From assembly GCA_023423405.1 (NCBI GenBank), contig JAFAFR010000038.1, forward strand, positions 1 to 64,000: a stretch of 64,000 bases of DNA. Direction: 5' to 3'. Positions 52,225 through 59,542 of this stretch are shown one piece after another (the stretch's first letter is position 1; each line of letters opens with the position of its first letter). The notes beneath the pieces were generated by a model that saw nothing but the letters and a program-made list of their open reading frames with translations, was not told the DNA's origin and searched no databases. The stretch is from Bacteroidota bacterium. Lineage in GTDB: Bacteria; Bacteroidota; Bacteroidia; Chitinophagales; Chitinophagaceae. The position numbers were made by a program, and so were the translations under genes.

Positions 52225-52875
52225 ATGAAATTTTTTATTGATACGGCCAACCTGGCGCAGATCAAAGAAGCCAACGAATTGGGAATCCTTGATGGGGTAA
52301 CTACCAACCCATCGCTGATGGCCAAGGAAGGCATCAAAGGAGAAGAAAACATTGTCAATCATTATAAGGCCATTTGCGAAATGGTGGACGGTGATATCAG
52401 TGCCGAAGTACTGTCCACAGATTTCAACGGAATCGTAGAAGAGGGCAAGAAACTGGCTGCCATCCATCCCAATATCATTGTAAAGGTTCCCATGATCAAG
52501 GATGGCGTGAAAGCCATCAAATGGTTCACCGACAACGGCATCAAAACAAACTGTACCCTGGTGTTCAGCGCCGGCCAGGCCATCCTCGCCGCCAAAGCCG
52601 GGGCCGCTTATGTGTCTCCCTTTATCGGCAGGATCGACGACAGTGGCTGGGATGGCACCGAACTGATTGGCCAGATCGCCAATATCTATGGCATCCAGGG
52701 CTTTAAAACTGAGATTCTCGCAGCATCCATCCGCAGTCCCAACCACATTATCAAATGTGCTGAACTGGGTGCGGACGTTTGTACCTGCCCGCTCGATTCC
52801 ATCCTGGGTCTGCTGAAACATCCGCTTACGGATATTGGCCTGGCCAAGTTCCTGGAGGACGCTAAAAAAATGTAA
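52225..52875 (+). CDS. fsa: Fructose-6-phosphate aldolase / transaldolase-like
   Basis: 216 residues beginning MKFFIDTANLAQIKEANELG, the standard start of the short transaldolase family. DGVTTNPSLMAKEG, IIVKVPMIKDGVKAIK (catalytic Schiff-base Lys in KVPM), and TLVFSAGQAILAAKAGA are visible. It moves three-carbon units in pentose phosphate metabolism or cleaves fructose 6-phosphate; the short TalC/FSA forms cannot be separated by eye. The longer upstream frame crosses the SRP RNA and is rejected. Confidence 0.95.
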   Translation: MKFFIDTANLAQIKEANELGILDGVTTNPSLMAKEGIKGEENIVNHYKAICEMVDGDISAEVLSTDFNGIVEEGKKLAAIHPNIIVKVPMIKDGVKAIKWFTDNGIKTNCTLVFSAGQAILAAKAGAAYVSPFIGRIDDSGWDGTELIGQIANIYGIQGFKTEILAASIRSPNHIIKCAELGADVCTCPLDSILGLLKHPLTDIGLAKFLEDAKKM

Positions 52876-52877
52876 GC

Positions 52878-53321
52878 TTAATTTTTCTTATTGCGGCGGC
52901 GCGAAGGGTTTCCTTCGCGTTTTCCGTTTAATACCTCATCTGTTGTTTTAACCCTTTCTGTATCAGGGCCTTTTTTGATATAAATGATGGTGCTGATGCG
53001 GAGGGCGGTGTTTCGTTTGTCTGTTACCGTTACCATCACGCTGTCGCCCAAAAAAGCGGTATCGATCAGAAGGCTGTTTCCTTCGAAGCGGCCCTGGGCG
53101 CTGCTGAAACTCAACTGTTCCGGGCCCAGGGGGAACCAGCCGCCGGTCACGAGCCGGCCATCGACGTTGATATAATTCAATTGCCCGCGTTTGAGGCTGT
53201 CGGTGTACAGATGAAACGCAATGCTGTCGTAGGCAGGCGGGGGAGCGGCCGTCTTTTTCTGCTGGCCATGGCTGGCATTGGCGGCCAGCAGCAGGCAGGG
53301 TATCAGGAGGTTCTTTTTCAT
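52878..53321 (-). CDS. Hypothetical secreted protein
   Basis: 147 residues with a signal peptide (about 1-19, NASHGQ) and a single beta-rich domain (YDSIAFHLYTDSLKRGQLNYI, shortened; VDGRLVTGGWFPLGPEQLSFSS in part). The basic C-terminus (KREGNPSRRRNKKN) is coded by the stem of a terminator for the convergent aldolase gene. No family recognised. Its start overlaps the Sua5 stop by 4 bases, so it is the second gene of that transcript. Confidence 0.6.
   Translation of the reverse strand: MKKNLLIPCLLLAANASHGQQKKTAAPPPAYDSIAFHLYTDSLKRGQLNYINVDGRLVTGGWFPLGPEQLSFSSAQGRFEGNSLLIDTAFLGDSVMVTVTDKRNTALRISTIIYIKKGPDTERVKTTDEVLNGKREGNPSRRRNKKN
52900..52923 (+). terminator. Aldolase (fsa) terminator inside the convergent gene
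   Basis: CGCGAAGG (52900-52907) and CCTTCGCG (52912-52919) form a perfect 8-bp stem with loop GTTT, followed by TTTT. It is 25 bases past the fsa stop and inside the last codons of the convergent hypothetical gene. Confidence 0.85.
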
Positions 53322-54289
53322 AAGGGCAGGGGTTCTGCGGCACGCTGCAGCCGGTCGTTGATGGCGCGGCCGAGTCCTTCGTCGGGGAACCGTTGCGCAA
53401 TGATCAGGTCGATATTCATTTCATCGGCCAGGCGCATGGCCGCAAACAGCCGGCTGGCCGCTTCGTTGAGATGTCCGCCGGCCGAAAGCTGGAATTGGTG
53501 CGTGGTGGGGATTTGCGGAAATTCATCCTGTAGGGAAATGGTGGCGATGCGGTTGGGCGGAGTTTTGTCCAGCGCCGTTTGCAACAGTTCCTGCGCATTG
53601 CCCAGCAGGAGGGGATGACGCGTAGCGTAGTGCCGCGCCAGTTGGCCGGGCGACACCGGGTTATCGACATAACCCGCCACGGGCAGTTCCACTTTGCCGA
53701 TGCAGGCTTCAATGGCTTCCAGCGAAATACCGCCGTAGCGCAGGAGGCGGGGCTTTTCTTCCAGGAAGGACAAAATGGTCGATTCCAGTCCCACGCTGCA
53801 GGGGCCGCCGTCGAGGATATAATCCACCTGGTCGCCCAGTTGTTCCGCCACATGTCCGGCGGTGGTGGGACTCACCCTGCCGGAAGGATTCGCGCTGGGA
53901 GCCGCCAGTGGAAAGTCGAGTTCGCGCAGCAGGGCCCGGGTAAGCGGGTGATCCGGAAAACGCACGGCCACCGCGGGCGTACCGGCGGTTACGATACCGG
54001 GGATCTGGTCGGAAGCGGGGATCACAAAACTGATGGGACCGGGACTGAACTGCGCTGCCAGCGCCTGCGCTGCCGGTGGTAAATGAAGTCCGAGCGCCGG
54101 CAATTGCGCGGCCGATGCAAAATGCAGGATCAGGGGATTGAACTGTGGCCGCTGCTTCACTTCGTAGATCTTCACCACGGCAGCAGGATTAAGACCGTTG
54201 GCCGCAAGTCCGTACACCGTTTCGGTAGGAATGGCCACCAGCCCGCCTTTGCGAAGTATGTCAGCCGCTTTTTGGATATCCGTTCCCAT
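53318..54289 (-). CDS. Threonylcarbamoyl-AMP synthase (Sua5, two-domain)
   Basis: 323 residues: YrdC domain (about 1-190) with GGLVAIPTETVYGLAANGLN (K-x-R-P motif follows as VKQRPQFNPLI), APSANPSGRVSPTTAGHV and ESTILSF, then a linker and a C-terminal Sua5 domain (about 200-323). It makes the threonylcarbamoyl-adenylate used for the t6A37 modification of tRNAs. The start is fixed by a TATCTTTG element only 5 bases upstream, on the opposite strand from and about 90 bases away from the his leader peptide. Confidence 0.96.
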   Translation of the reverse strand: MGTDIQKAADILRKGGLVAIPTETVYGLAANGLNPAAVVKIYEVKQRPQFNPLILHFASAAQLPALGLHLPPAAQALAAQFSPGPISFVIPASDQIPGIVTAGTPAVAVRFPDHPLTRALLRELDFPLAAPSANPSGRVSPTTAGHVAEQLGDQVDYILDGGPCSVGLESTILSFLEEKPRLLRYGGISLEAIEACIGKVELPVAGYVDNPVSPGQLARHYATRHPLLLGNAQELLQTALDKTPPNRIATISLQDEFPQIPTTHQFQLSAGGHLNEAASRLFAAMRLADEMNIDLIIAQRFPDEGLGRAINDRLQRAAEPLPL

Positions 54290-54293
54290 CGTA

Positions 54294-54301
54294 CAAAGAT
54301 A
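54294..54301 (-). promoter_or_regulatory. Minus-7 element of the Sua5 gene
   Basis: TATCTTTG on the minus strand ends 5 bases before the ATG at 54289, so the transcript should start at or near the A of the ATG. Confidence 0.65.
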
Positions 54302-54338
54302 ACTGCTGCCGCCGGGGCCTGGCTATCCTTCAAAAAAA

Positions 54339-54371
54339 TTTGGCATATTTAAAACCATTGCTCTATTTTTG
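54339..54371 (+). promoter_or_regulatory. his operon promoter
   Basis: TTTG at 54339-54342, 21 bases, TATTTTTG at 54364-54371: a full consensus match. Predicted start is about 54376, only about 4 bases before the leader-peptide ATG. Confidence 0.85.
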
Positions 54372-54379
54372 CGTCCGTT

Positions 54380-54430
54380 ATGAAACAAATCATGCAATAC
54401 CATCATCATCATTTCCTGCTTTCGCGGTAA
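54380..54430 (+). CDS. hisL: his operon leader peptide (four consecutive His)
   Basis: A 16-codon frame, MKQIMQYHHHHFLLSR then TAA, immediately downstream of the his promoter. His codons are at 54401-54412. It is too short for standard gene calling. Its only product role is to let ribosomes sense charged tRNA-His: a stall at the His run or completion at the stop should steer folding of the downstream RNA. The peptide itself is unlikely to have a function. Confidence 0.88.
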   Translation: MKQIMQYHHHHFLLSR

Positions 54431-54494
54431 GCGGATGATGTTTTGCATATAATCATAAAACATTTGAGGGCTTACTACTGGTAAGCCCTTTTTT
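54392..54494 (+). promoter_or_regulatory. his transcription attenuator (1:2, 2:3/antiterminator, 3:4 terminator)
   Basis: Segment 1, the His-codon region, pairs with segment 2: ATGCAA (54392-54397) with TTGCAT (54443-54448) and CATCATC (54401-54407) with GATGATG (54434-54440). Segment 2 can instead pair downstream: ATGTTTT (54438-54444) with AAAACAT (54457-54463), while GTAAGC (54427-54432) pairs with GCTTAC (54470-54475), the left arm of the terminator. The terminator is GGGCTTAC (54468-54475) / GTAAGCCC (54481-54488) plus TTTTTT. A stall at His codons frees segment 2 and the stop-codon region, favouring readthrough into hisG. Pairings are read by eye; energies were not calculated. Confidence 0.82.
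54468..54494 (+). terminator. his leader intrinsic terminator
   Basis: A perfect 8-bp stem GGGCTTAC / GTAAGCCC with a 5-base loop followed by six T residues, 12 bases before the hisG ATG. Confidence 0.93.
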
Positions 54495-54505
54495 ATTGAA
54501 TAATT

Positions 54506-55366
54506 ATGGACCAGAAAATCAGGATAGCCATCCAGAAAAGCGGCAGGCTCTACGAAGATTCGGTGAAACTGCTCAAGGACTGCGGCATCGATGCCAAGAA
54601 CGGTATCAACAAGCTCCGCACGGAAGCGGAAAACTTTCCGCTCGAAATTTATTTTCTCCGCGACGATGATATTCCGCAATACGTGGAAGACGGCGTAGCC
54701 GATATCGGTATCGTGGGAGAGAACGTGGTATTTGAAAAGAACAAAAAGGTGAACCTGGTGGAAGCCCTGGGTTTTGGCAAATGCCGGTTGAGCATTGCCG
54801 TTGCCAGGAACGAGGAATACAACAGCGCTTCTTATCTCGAAGGAAAAAGGATCGCCACCAGCTATCCCGTGCTGGTGCAGAAATTCCTGGATGAAAAAGG
54901 CGTGCGTGCCGAAATCCACGAGATCAGCGGCTCGGTGGAAATTGCTCCCGGCATAGGCCTGGCCGATGCCATTGCCGACCTGGTGAGCAGCGGGTCCACT
55001 TTGTTTATGAACGGCCTGCGCGAGGTGGAAACGGTGCTGCTCAGCCAGGCGGTGCTGATCCGCAATCCCGAACTTTCTCCCGACAAACAGGCCCTGCTGG
55101 AAAGACTGTTGTTCCGGATCCGTTCGGTAAAAAAGGCCAAGAACAACAAATATGTTTTGCTGAATGCGCCCAACGATCAGTTGGAGCAGATCATCGGCCT
55201 GCTGCCGGGCATGAAAAGTCCCACCGTGCTTCCCCTTGCAGAGCCCGGCTGGAGCAGCGTGCACAGCGTGATCAGCGAAAACCAGTTCTGGGATATCATC
55301 GAACAACTCAAAGCCGCCGGCGCCCAGGGCATACTGGTGGTGCCGATTGAAAAAATGATCCTCTGA
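54506..55366 (+). CDS. hisG: ATP phosphoribosyltransferase (long form)
   Basis: 286 residues, the long HisG with its own C-terminal regulatory ACT-like domain, so no HisZ is needed. KIRIAIQKSGRLYEDSVKLL, the PRPP-binding EISGSVEIAPGIGLADAIADLV (shortened) and SGSTLFMNGL are visible; the regulatory domain begins near 215. First step of histidine biosynthesis, with feedback inhibition by histidine expected. Start ATG 54506 lies just past the leader terminator. hisD follows after 2 bases. Confidence 0.97.
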   Translation: MDQKIRIAIQKSGRLYEDSVKLLKDCGIDAKNGINKLRTEAENFPLEIYFLRDDDIPQYVEDGVADIGIVGENVVFEKNKKVNLVEALGFGKCRLSIAVARNEEYNSASYLEGKRIATSYPVLVQKFLDEKGVRAEIHEISGSVEIAPGIGLADAIADLVSSGSTLFMNGLREVETVLLSQAVLIRNPELSPDKQALLERLLFRIRSVKKAKNNKYVLLNAPNDQLEQIIGLLPGMKSPTVLPLAEPGWSSVHSVISENQFWDIIEQLKAAGAQGILVVPIEKMIL

Positions 55367-55368
55367 CC

Positions 55369-56652
55369 ATGATGCAGATTGTAAGAAACCCGCCGCGTTC
55401 GAGCTGGCCCGTGCTTTTATCGCGCCCTGCGCTCGACACTTCTTCCCTGCAGGCGCAGGTAGCGGAAGTGCTGGGCGAAGTGCGACTGCATGGCGACGCG
55501 GCCATCCGGAAATATTCTCTCGCTTTTGACGGCGTTGCGCCGGAGCAACTTCGGGTAAGCGCGGCGGAAATGGACGCCGCCGCGGGACAGTTGCCGGATG
55601 CGCTGAAAACAGCTATCCGTACGGCTGCCGCTAATATCAGGCGTTTTCACCTCGCGCAGCAGGAAGAAAAAGTAGTGGTGGAAACCATGCCGGGTGTGCG
55701 CTGCTGGCGGCAAGCGGTGGGCATTGAAAAAGTAGGATTGTATATCCCCGGTGGCACGGCGCCCTTGTTCTCCACCCTGCTCATGCTGGGCATACCGGCC
55801 GCTATTGCGGGCTGCCGCGACATTGTGCTCTGTTCGCCGCCGGGAAAAGATGGCCGCCTCCATCCCGCCATCCTGTTTGCGGCCGCCGAAGTAGGCATCA
55901 GCCAGGTGTACAAAGTGGGCGGCGTTCAGGCCATTGCAGCGATGGCCTACGGAACGGAGTCCATTCCGAAAGTGTATAAGATATTCGGTCCGGGTAACCA
56001 GTACGTAACCTGCGCCAAACAACTGGTGCAAATGAATGGTGTGGCGATCGATATGCCGGCGGGCCCTTCCGAAGTGGCGGTGCTGGCTGATGGATCGGCT
56101 AACCCGGAGTTTATAGCCGCCGACCTGCTGAGCCAGGCGGAGCACGGCGCCGACAGCCAGGTATTGCTGGTGCTCACCAGTGATGATCTGGTAATACCGG
56201 TGCAGGAAGCTTTGCAGCGGCAGCTTGCCCTGCTGCCACGGGCAGGTGTAGCCGAAAAGGCCCTGTTGGCCAGCCACCTTGTGGTGATGGACAACACACA
56301 GGAGGCGATGGAACTGCTGAATGCCTATGCACCCGAACACCTGATCCTGGCCACAGAAGACGCGGTTGCCCTGAGCCGCAGCGTCAGCAACGCGGGTTCG
56401 GTATTCATCGGTCACTATTCGCCCGAGTCGGTGGGCGACTATGCCAGCGGCACCAATCACACGCTGCCCACCAATGGATTTGCAAGGGCGTACAGCGGGG
56501 TAAGCCTCGATAGTTTTGTTAAGAAGATCACGTTTCAGCAATTATCGGAAGAAGGCCTCCGGGCCATTGCGCCCACCGTCACCGCCATGGCTGCGGCGGA
56601 GGGGCTGGATGCACATGCCGCCGCCGTGAGCATCCGATTGAACAAACAATAA
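55369..56652 (+). CDS. hisD: Histidinol dehydrogenase
   Basis: 427 residues. VGLYIPGGTAPLFSTLLMLGIPA, GGVQAIAAMAYGTESIPKV (shortened), IFGPGNQYVTCAK, DMPAGPSEVAVLAD, LLSQAEHGADSQ and the zinc-site C-terminus (HTLPTNGFARAYSGVS) are HisD signatures. It carries out the last two oxidations from histidinol to histidine. Start ATG 55369, 2 bases after hisG; a second in-frame ATG follows directly. Confidence 0.98.
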   Translation: MMQIVRNPPRSSWPVLLSRPALDTSSLQAQVAEVLGEVRLHGDAAIRKYSLAFDGVAPEQLRVSAAEMDAAAGQLPDALKTAIRTAAANIRRFHLAQQEEKVVVETMPGVRCWRQAVGIEKVGLYIPGGTAPLFSTLLMLGIPAAIAGCRDIVLCSPPGKDGRLHPAILFAAAEVGISQVYKVGGVQAIAAMAYGTESIPKVYKIFGPGNQYVTCAKQLVQMNGVAIDMPAGPSEVAVLADGSANPEFIAADLLSQAEHGADSQVLLVLTSDDLVIPVQEALQRQLALLPRAGVAEKALLASHLVVMDNTQEAMELLNAYAPEHLILATEDAVALSRSVSNAGSVFIGHYSPESVGDYASGTNHTLPTNGFARAYSGVSLDSFVKKITFQQLSEEGLRAIAPTVTAMAAAEGLDAHAAAVSIRLNKQ

Positions 56653-56661
56653 TACCTGTAT

Positions 56662-57702
56662 ATGTTTAACCTCGATGAACTGGTAAGACCCAATATAAAA
56701 AAGCTGGTGCCCTATTCCACCGCCCGCGATGAATTTAAAGGCACGGCAAAGGTTTTCCTCGACGCCAACGAAAACGCCCTCGGTTCGCCACTAACGAAGT
56801 GGTATAACCGCTACCCGGATCCGCTGCAATGGAAGATCAAGGAAAAGCTGAGCGCCATTAAAGGCGTTCCTGCGGGGAACATTTTCCTGGGAAATGGCAG
56901 CGACGAATGCATCGATGTGCTGCAAAGGGTTTTCTGCGAACCCGGCGCAGATAATATCGTTATTGTGCCACCCACTTACGGCATGTACGAAGTGAGCGCG
57001 CAGATCAACGACATCAGCATCCGGCGCGTGCCGCTCACAGAGGATTTTCAACTGGATCTTCCGGGCCTGGAAGCGGCGGTGGACGGTAATACCAAAATGA
57101 TCTTTCTCTGCTCGCCTAATAACCCCAGCGGCAATTCCCTTAACCGCAGCGATATTGAGATCCTGCTCAACAACTATTTCGGCATCGTGGTGATCGATGA
57201 AGCCTATATCAATTTTTCGCGCCAGCGCTCCTTTGTATCCGATCTCACGGAATACCCCAGCCTGGTGGTGATGCAAACCCTTTCCAAGGCCTGGGGACTC
57301 GCGGCCCTGCGGGTGGGCATGTGTTTCGCATCTACTGCCATCATTGATCTGATGAACAAGGTGAAGCCGCCGTATAATATCAACCAGGCGTCCCAGGACC
57401 TGGTGCTGAAAGCCCTCGATGAAGTGGAGCAGGTGAACGAGATGATCCGCGTGCTGGTGGAAGAAAGAAAGCGCCTGGAACAGGACCTGCAGGAACTGGC
57501 CATTGTAAAAAAAGTATATCCTTCCGATGCCAATTTTCTATTGGTGAAAGTGGAAGACGCTGCAGGTACTTACCAGCGCCTGCTCAACGAAGGGATTGTT
57601 GTGAGAGACCGCAGCCGGGTGATCCTTTGCGAGGACTGCCTCCGCATTACGGTTGGCACGGCCGCTGAAAACGATGCGCTCCTGAAAGCGTTAAACCAGT
57701 AA
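56662..57702 (+). CDS. hisC: Histidinol-phosphate aminotransferase
   Basis: 346 residues, fold type I PLP enzyme: FLDANENALGSP, GNGSDECIDVL, SPNNPSGNSL, VIDEAYINFS, and PLP-binding Lys209 in QTLSKAWGLAALRVG. Converts imidazole acetol phosphate to histidinol phosphate. It lies 9 bases after hisD, in the usual hisGDC order. Confidence 0.97.
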   Translation: MFNLDELVRPNIKKLVPYSTARDEFKGTAKVFLDANENALGSPLTKWYNRYPDPLQWKIKEKLSAIKGVPAGNIFLGNGSDECIDVLQRVFCEPGADNIVIVPPTYGMYEVSAQINDISIRRVPLTEDFQLDLPGLEAAVDGNTKMIFLCSPNNPSGNSLNRSDIEILLNNYFGIVVIDEAYINFSRQRSFVSDLTEYPSLVVMQTLSKAWGLAALRVGMCFASTAIIDLMNKVKPPYNINQASQDLVLKALDEVEQVNEMIRVLVEERKRLEQDLQELAIVKKVYPSDANFLLVKVEDAAGTYQRLLNEGIVVRDRSRVILCEDCLRITVGTAAENDALLKALNQ

Positions 57703-57739
57703 TTTCACCCGCAGAATAAACGCAAATAGTATAGGTATT

Positions 57740-58144
57740 ATGAAACTTTTTGTCTGCAGCAGCATTGCTTTTTTCCTGGTGGCTTTCTCCGCACAGCCCC
57801 TGCCCAAAGGAAGCCTGGAAAGGGGTAAGAAAGTATATGAGAACAATTGTTTGTCGTGCCACATGGCCGATGGCAGCGGCGTTCCGGCGCTCTATCCGCC
57901 GTTGAAGAAAAACCAGTATACCGCCGGCGATCCTGCACAGCTTGTCCGTATTGTGCTGAATGGCCTGGAGGATGAGATAAAGGTGAACGGCGAAGAGTTC
58001 AGCAATCCCATGCCTTCGCAGGCGCACCTGGGCGACCAGGAGATCGCAGATGTGCTTACCTATGTGAGGAATAGTTTTGGTAACAAGGGCAGTGCCGTCA
58101 GCACGGCCATGGTGGCTGCAGAAAGAAAAAAAATGAAACCCTGA
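57740..58144 (+). CDS. Small monohaem c-type cytochrome
   Basis: 134 residues: signal peptide (about 1-18), haem site C37-L-S-C40-H41, and likely axial Met91 in SNPMPSQ, fitting a class I cytochrome c. It should sit in the periplasm as an electron carrier. It is placed between hisC and hisB with gaps of 37 and 22 bases and no terminator, so it is probably read as part of the his operon. It has no evident link to histidine synthesis. Confidence 0.9.
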   Translation: MKLFVCSSIAFFLVAFSAQPLPKGSLERGKKVYENNCLSCHMADGSGVPALYPPLKKNQYTAGDPAQLVRIVLNGLEDEIKVNGEEFSNPMPSQAHLGDQEIADVLTYVRNSFGNKGSAVSTAMVAAERKKMKP

Positions 58145-58166
58145 CCTTCGGTTATACTTTCCTGTT

Positions 58167-59312
58167 ATGAGTAAAAGAATTCTCTTTATTGATCGCGACG
58201 GAACCTTGATCAACGAGGCGCCGCCCACTTACCAGCTCGACGATTTCAGCAAGCTGACCTTTTATCCGCACATGTTCGAGTATATGGGGCGCATTGCCCG
58301 CGAGCTCGATTATGAACTGGTGATGGTGACCAACCAGGACGGCCTGGGCACCGAATCTTTCCCCGAATCTACCTTCTGGCCGCTGCACAACCTGGTGATG
58401 AAAAGCCTGGAAGGAGAGGGGATTAACTTCAGCAAGGTGCTGATCGACCGCAGCTTTCCTTCGGAAAACCTGTCCACCCGCAAACCCGGTACCGGTATGC
58501 TTACGGAATACATGAACAATCCAAACTATGACCTGGAGAATTCCTTTGTAATCGGCGACCGCATTACCGATGTGCAACTTGCCAAAAACCTGGGCTGCAG
58601 GGCCATCTGGCTCAATCAGGATCCCGGCCTTGGCGGCACGGAGATCGACACTTCCGTGGCAAGTCTTCGCGCCGAAGCAGTGGCCCTGGAAACCCTGCAC
58701 TGGAGCGAAATCTACAGCTTCCTCAAACTGGGCCTGCGACAGGTGAGCCACACGCGCAACACAAACGAAACCCAGATCAGCATCCGTCTCAATATGGATG
58801 GCAACGGCAAATCCTCCATCCACACTGGCCTCGGTTTTTTTGACCACATGCTCGACCAGATCGCGCGGCATGGAAAGATCGACCTGGAAATTGAAGCGCG
58901 CGGCGACCTTCACATCGACGAACACCATACCATTGAAGACACCGGCATTGCGCTGGGAGAAGCCTTCGCCCTGGCCCTGGCCGATAAGCGGGGCATGGAG
59001 CGGTATGGGTTCGCCCTGCCTATGGACGAAGCCGATGCCAAAGTGCTGATCGATTTCGGCGGCCGCAACTGGCTGGTATGGCATGCCGAATTCAAAAGGG
59101 AAAAGATCGGGGAGATGCCCACGGAAATGTTCTTCCATTTCTTCAAATCCTTCTCCGATGCCGCCCGCTGCAACCTGCAGATCGAATGCCGCGGCGAGAA
59201 CGAACACCATAAGATCGAAGCCATTTTCAAGGCCTTCGCCAAAGCCATCCGCATGGCGGTAAAGCGCGATCCGGTGAGCAATTACCTGCCTTCTACGAAA
59301 GGAATGCTTTGA
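58167..59312 (+). CDS. hisB: Bifunctional histidinol-phosphatase / imidazoleglycerol-phosphate dehydratase
   Basis: 381 residues in two domains. N-terminal HAD phosphatase (about 1-165) with DRDGTL (nucleophile Asp9, Asp11) and VIGDRITDVQLAKNLG. C-terminal dehydratase (about 185-381) with GLGFFDHMLDQIARHG, DEHHTIEDTGIALGEA and GENEHHKIEAIFKAFAKA, whose His clusters bind two metals. The fused form is the enteric/Bacteroidota type. It is the last his gene here; hisH, hisA, hisF and hisIE are not in the window. Confidence 0.97.
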   Translation: MSKRILFIDRDGTLINEAPPTYQLDDFSKLTFYPHMFEYMGRIARELDYELVMVTNQDGLGTESFPESTFWPLHNLVMKSLEGEGINFSKVLIDRSFPSENLSTRKPGTGMLTEYMNNPNYDLENSFVIGDRITDVQLAKNLGCRAIWLNQDPGLGGTEIDTSVASLRAEAVALETLHWSEIYSFLKLGLRQVSHTRNTNETQISIRLNMDGNGKSSIHTGLGFFDHMLDQIARHGKIDLEIEARGDLHIDEHHTIEDTGIALGEAFALALADKRGMERYGFALPMDEADAKVLIDFGGRNWLVWHAEFKREKIGEMPTEMFFHFFKSFSDAARCNLQIECRGENEHHKIEAIFKAFAKAIRMAVKRDPVSNYLPSTKGML

Positions 59313-59340
59313 ATGAAGAGGCTGATCCCGGAAAAAAAAT

Positions 59341-59372
59341 TTTGTTCGTTCGGAATGTACGCTGCATATTTG
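59341..59372 (+). promoter_or_regulatory. trp operon promoter
   Basis: TTTG at 59341-59344, 20 bases, CATATTTG at 59365-59372 (one mismatch from TAnnTTTG). The RNA should start near 59377, about 3 bases before the leader ATG at 59380. Confidence 0.72.
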
Positions 59373-59379
59373 TGTCCTC

Positions 59380-59442
59380 ATGAAAAGAAACAATCAGAAT
59401 ATCCAGTGGTGGTGGCATACAAACTCTTCCGGGGTGCTGTAA
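59380..59442 (+). CDS. trpL: trp operon leader peptide (three consecutive Trp)
   Basis: A 20-codon frame starting MKRNNQNIQ, then WWW (codons 59407-59415), then HTNSSGVL and TAA. Trp is the rarest codon, so three in a row directly after a promoter and before an intrinsic terminator and trpE is strong evidence of a leader peptide. The last codons (GGG GTG CTG) are the left arm of the antiterminator. It is too short for standard gene calling. Confidence 0.9.
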   Translation: MKRNNQNIQWWWHTNSSGVL

Positions 59443-59503
59443 AGCCATTGCTGTTATATTTCAACCATATTCAGAACCCCGATGATCATCATCGGGGTTT
59501 TTT
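59410..59503 (+). promoter_or_regulatory. trp transcription attenuator
   Basis: Terminator: AACCCCGATGA (59475-59485) / TCATCGGGGTT (59489-59499) plus TTTTTT. Antiterminator: CGGGGTGCTG (59430-59439) pairs with CAGAACCCCG (59472-59481), nine pairs with a single G-A mismatch, using up the terminator's left arm. A ribosome stalled on the Trp codons (59407-59415) leaves 59430-59439 free, so trpE is transcribed. A ribosome reaching the stop at 59440 covers it, so the terminator forms. TGGC (59413-59416) may pair with GCCA (59444-59447) as a 1:2 element, extended by wobble pairs. Confidence 0.85.
59475..59503 (+). terminator. trp leader intrinsic terminator
   Basis: An 11-bp perfect stem with a 3-base loop followed by six T residues, 39 bases before the trpE start. 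Confidence 0.93.
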
Positions 59504-59542
59504 GTTGCGGCGGGTGCAACCCGCGATATAAAAAGAAAAAAT

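Noticed and set aside
53322..54289. Sua5 gene as part of a his-regulated unit
   Set aside because: It is transcribed in the opposite direction from its own promoter element at 54294-54301.
54401..54412. CAT triplet run as a chance microsatellite
   Set aside because: It is in frame in a short ORF placed between a consensus promoter and a terminator ahead of hisG, and it also pairs with segment 2; chance is unlikely.
58152..59393. Minus-strand open frame of 413 codons over hisB
   Set aside because: Antisense shadow of a conserved two-domain enzyme; it also crosses the trp promoter.
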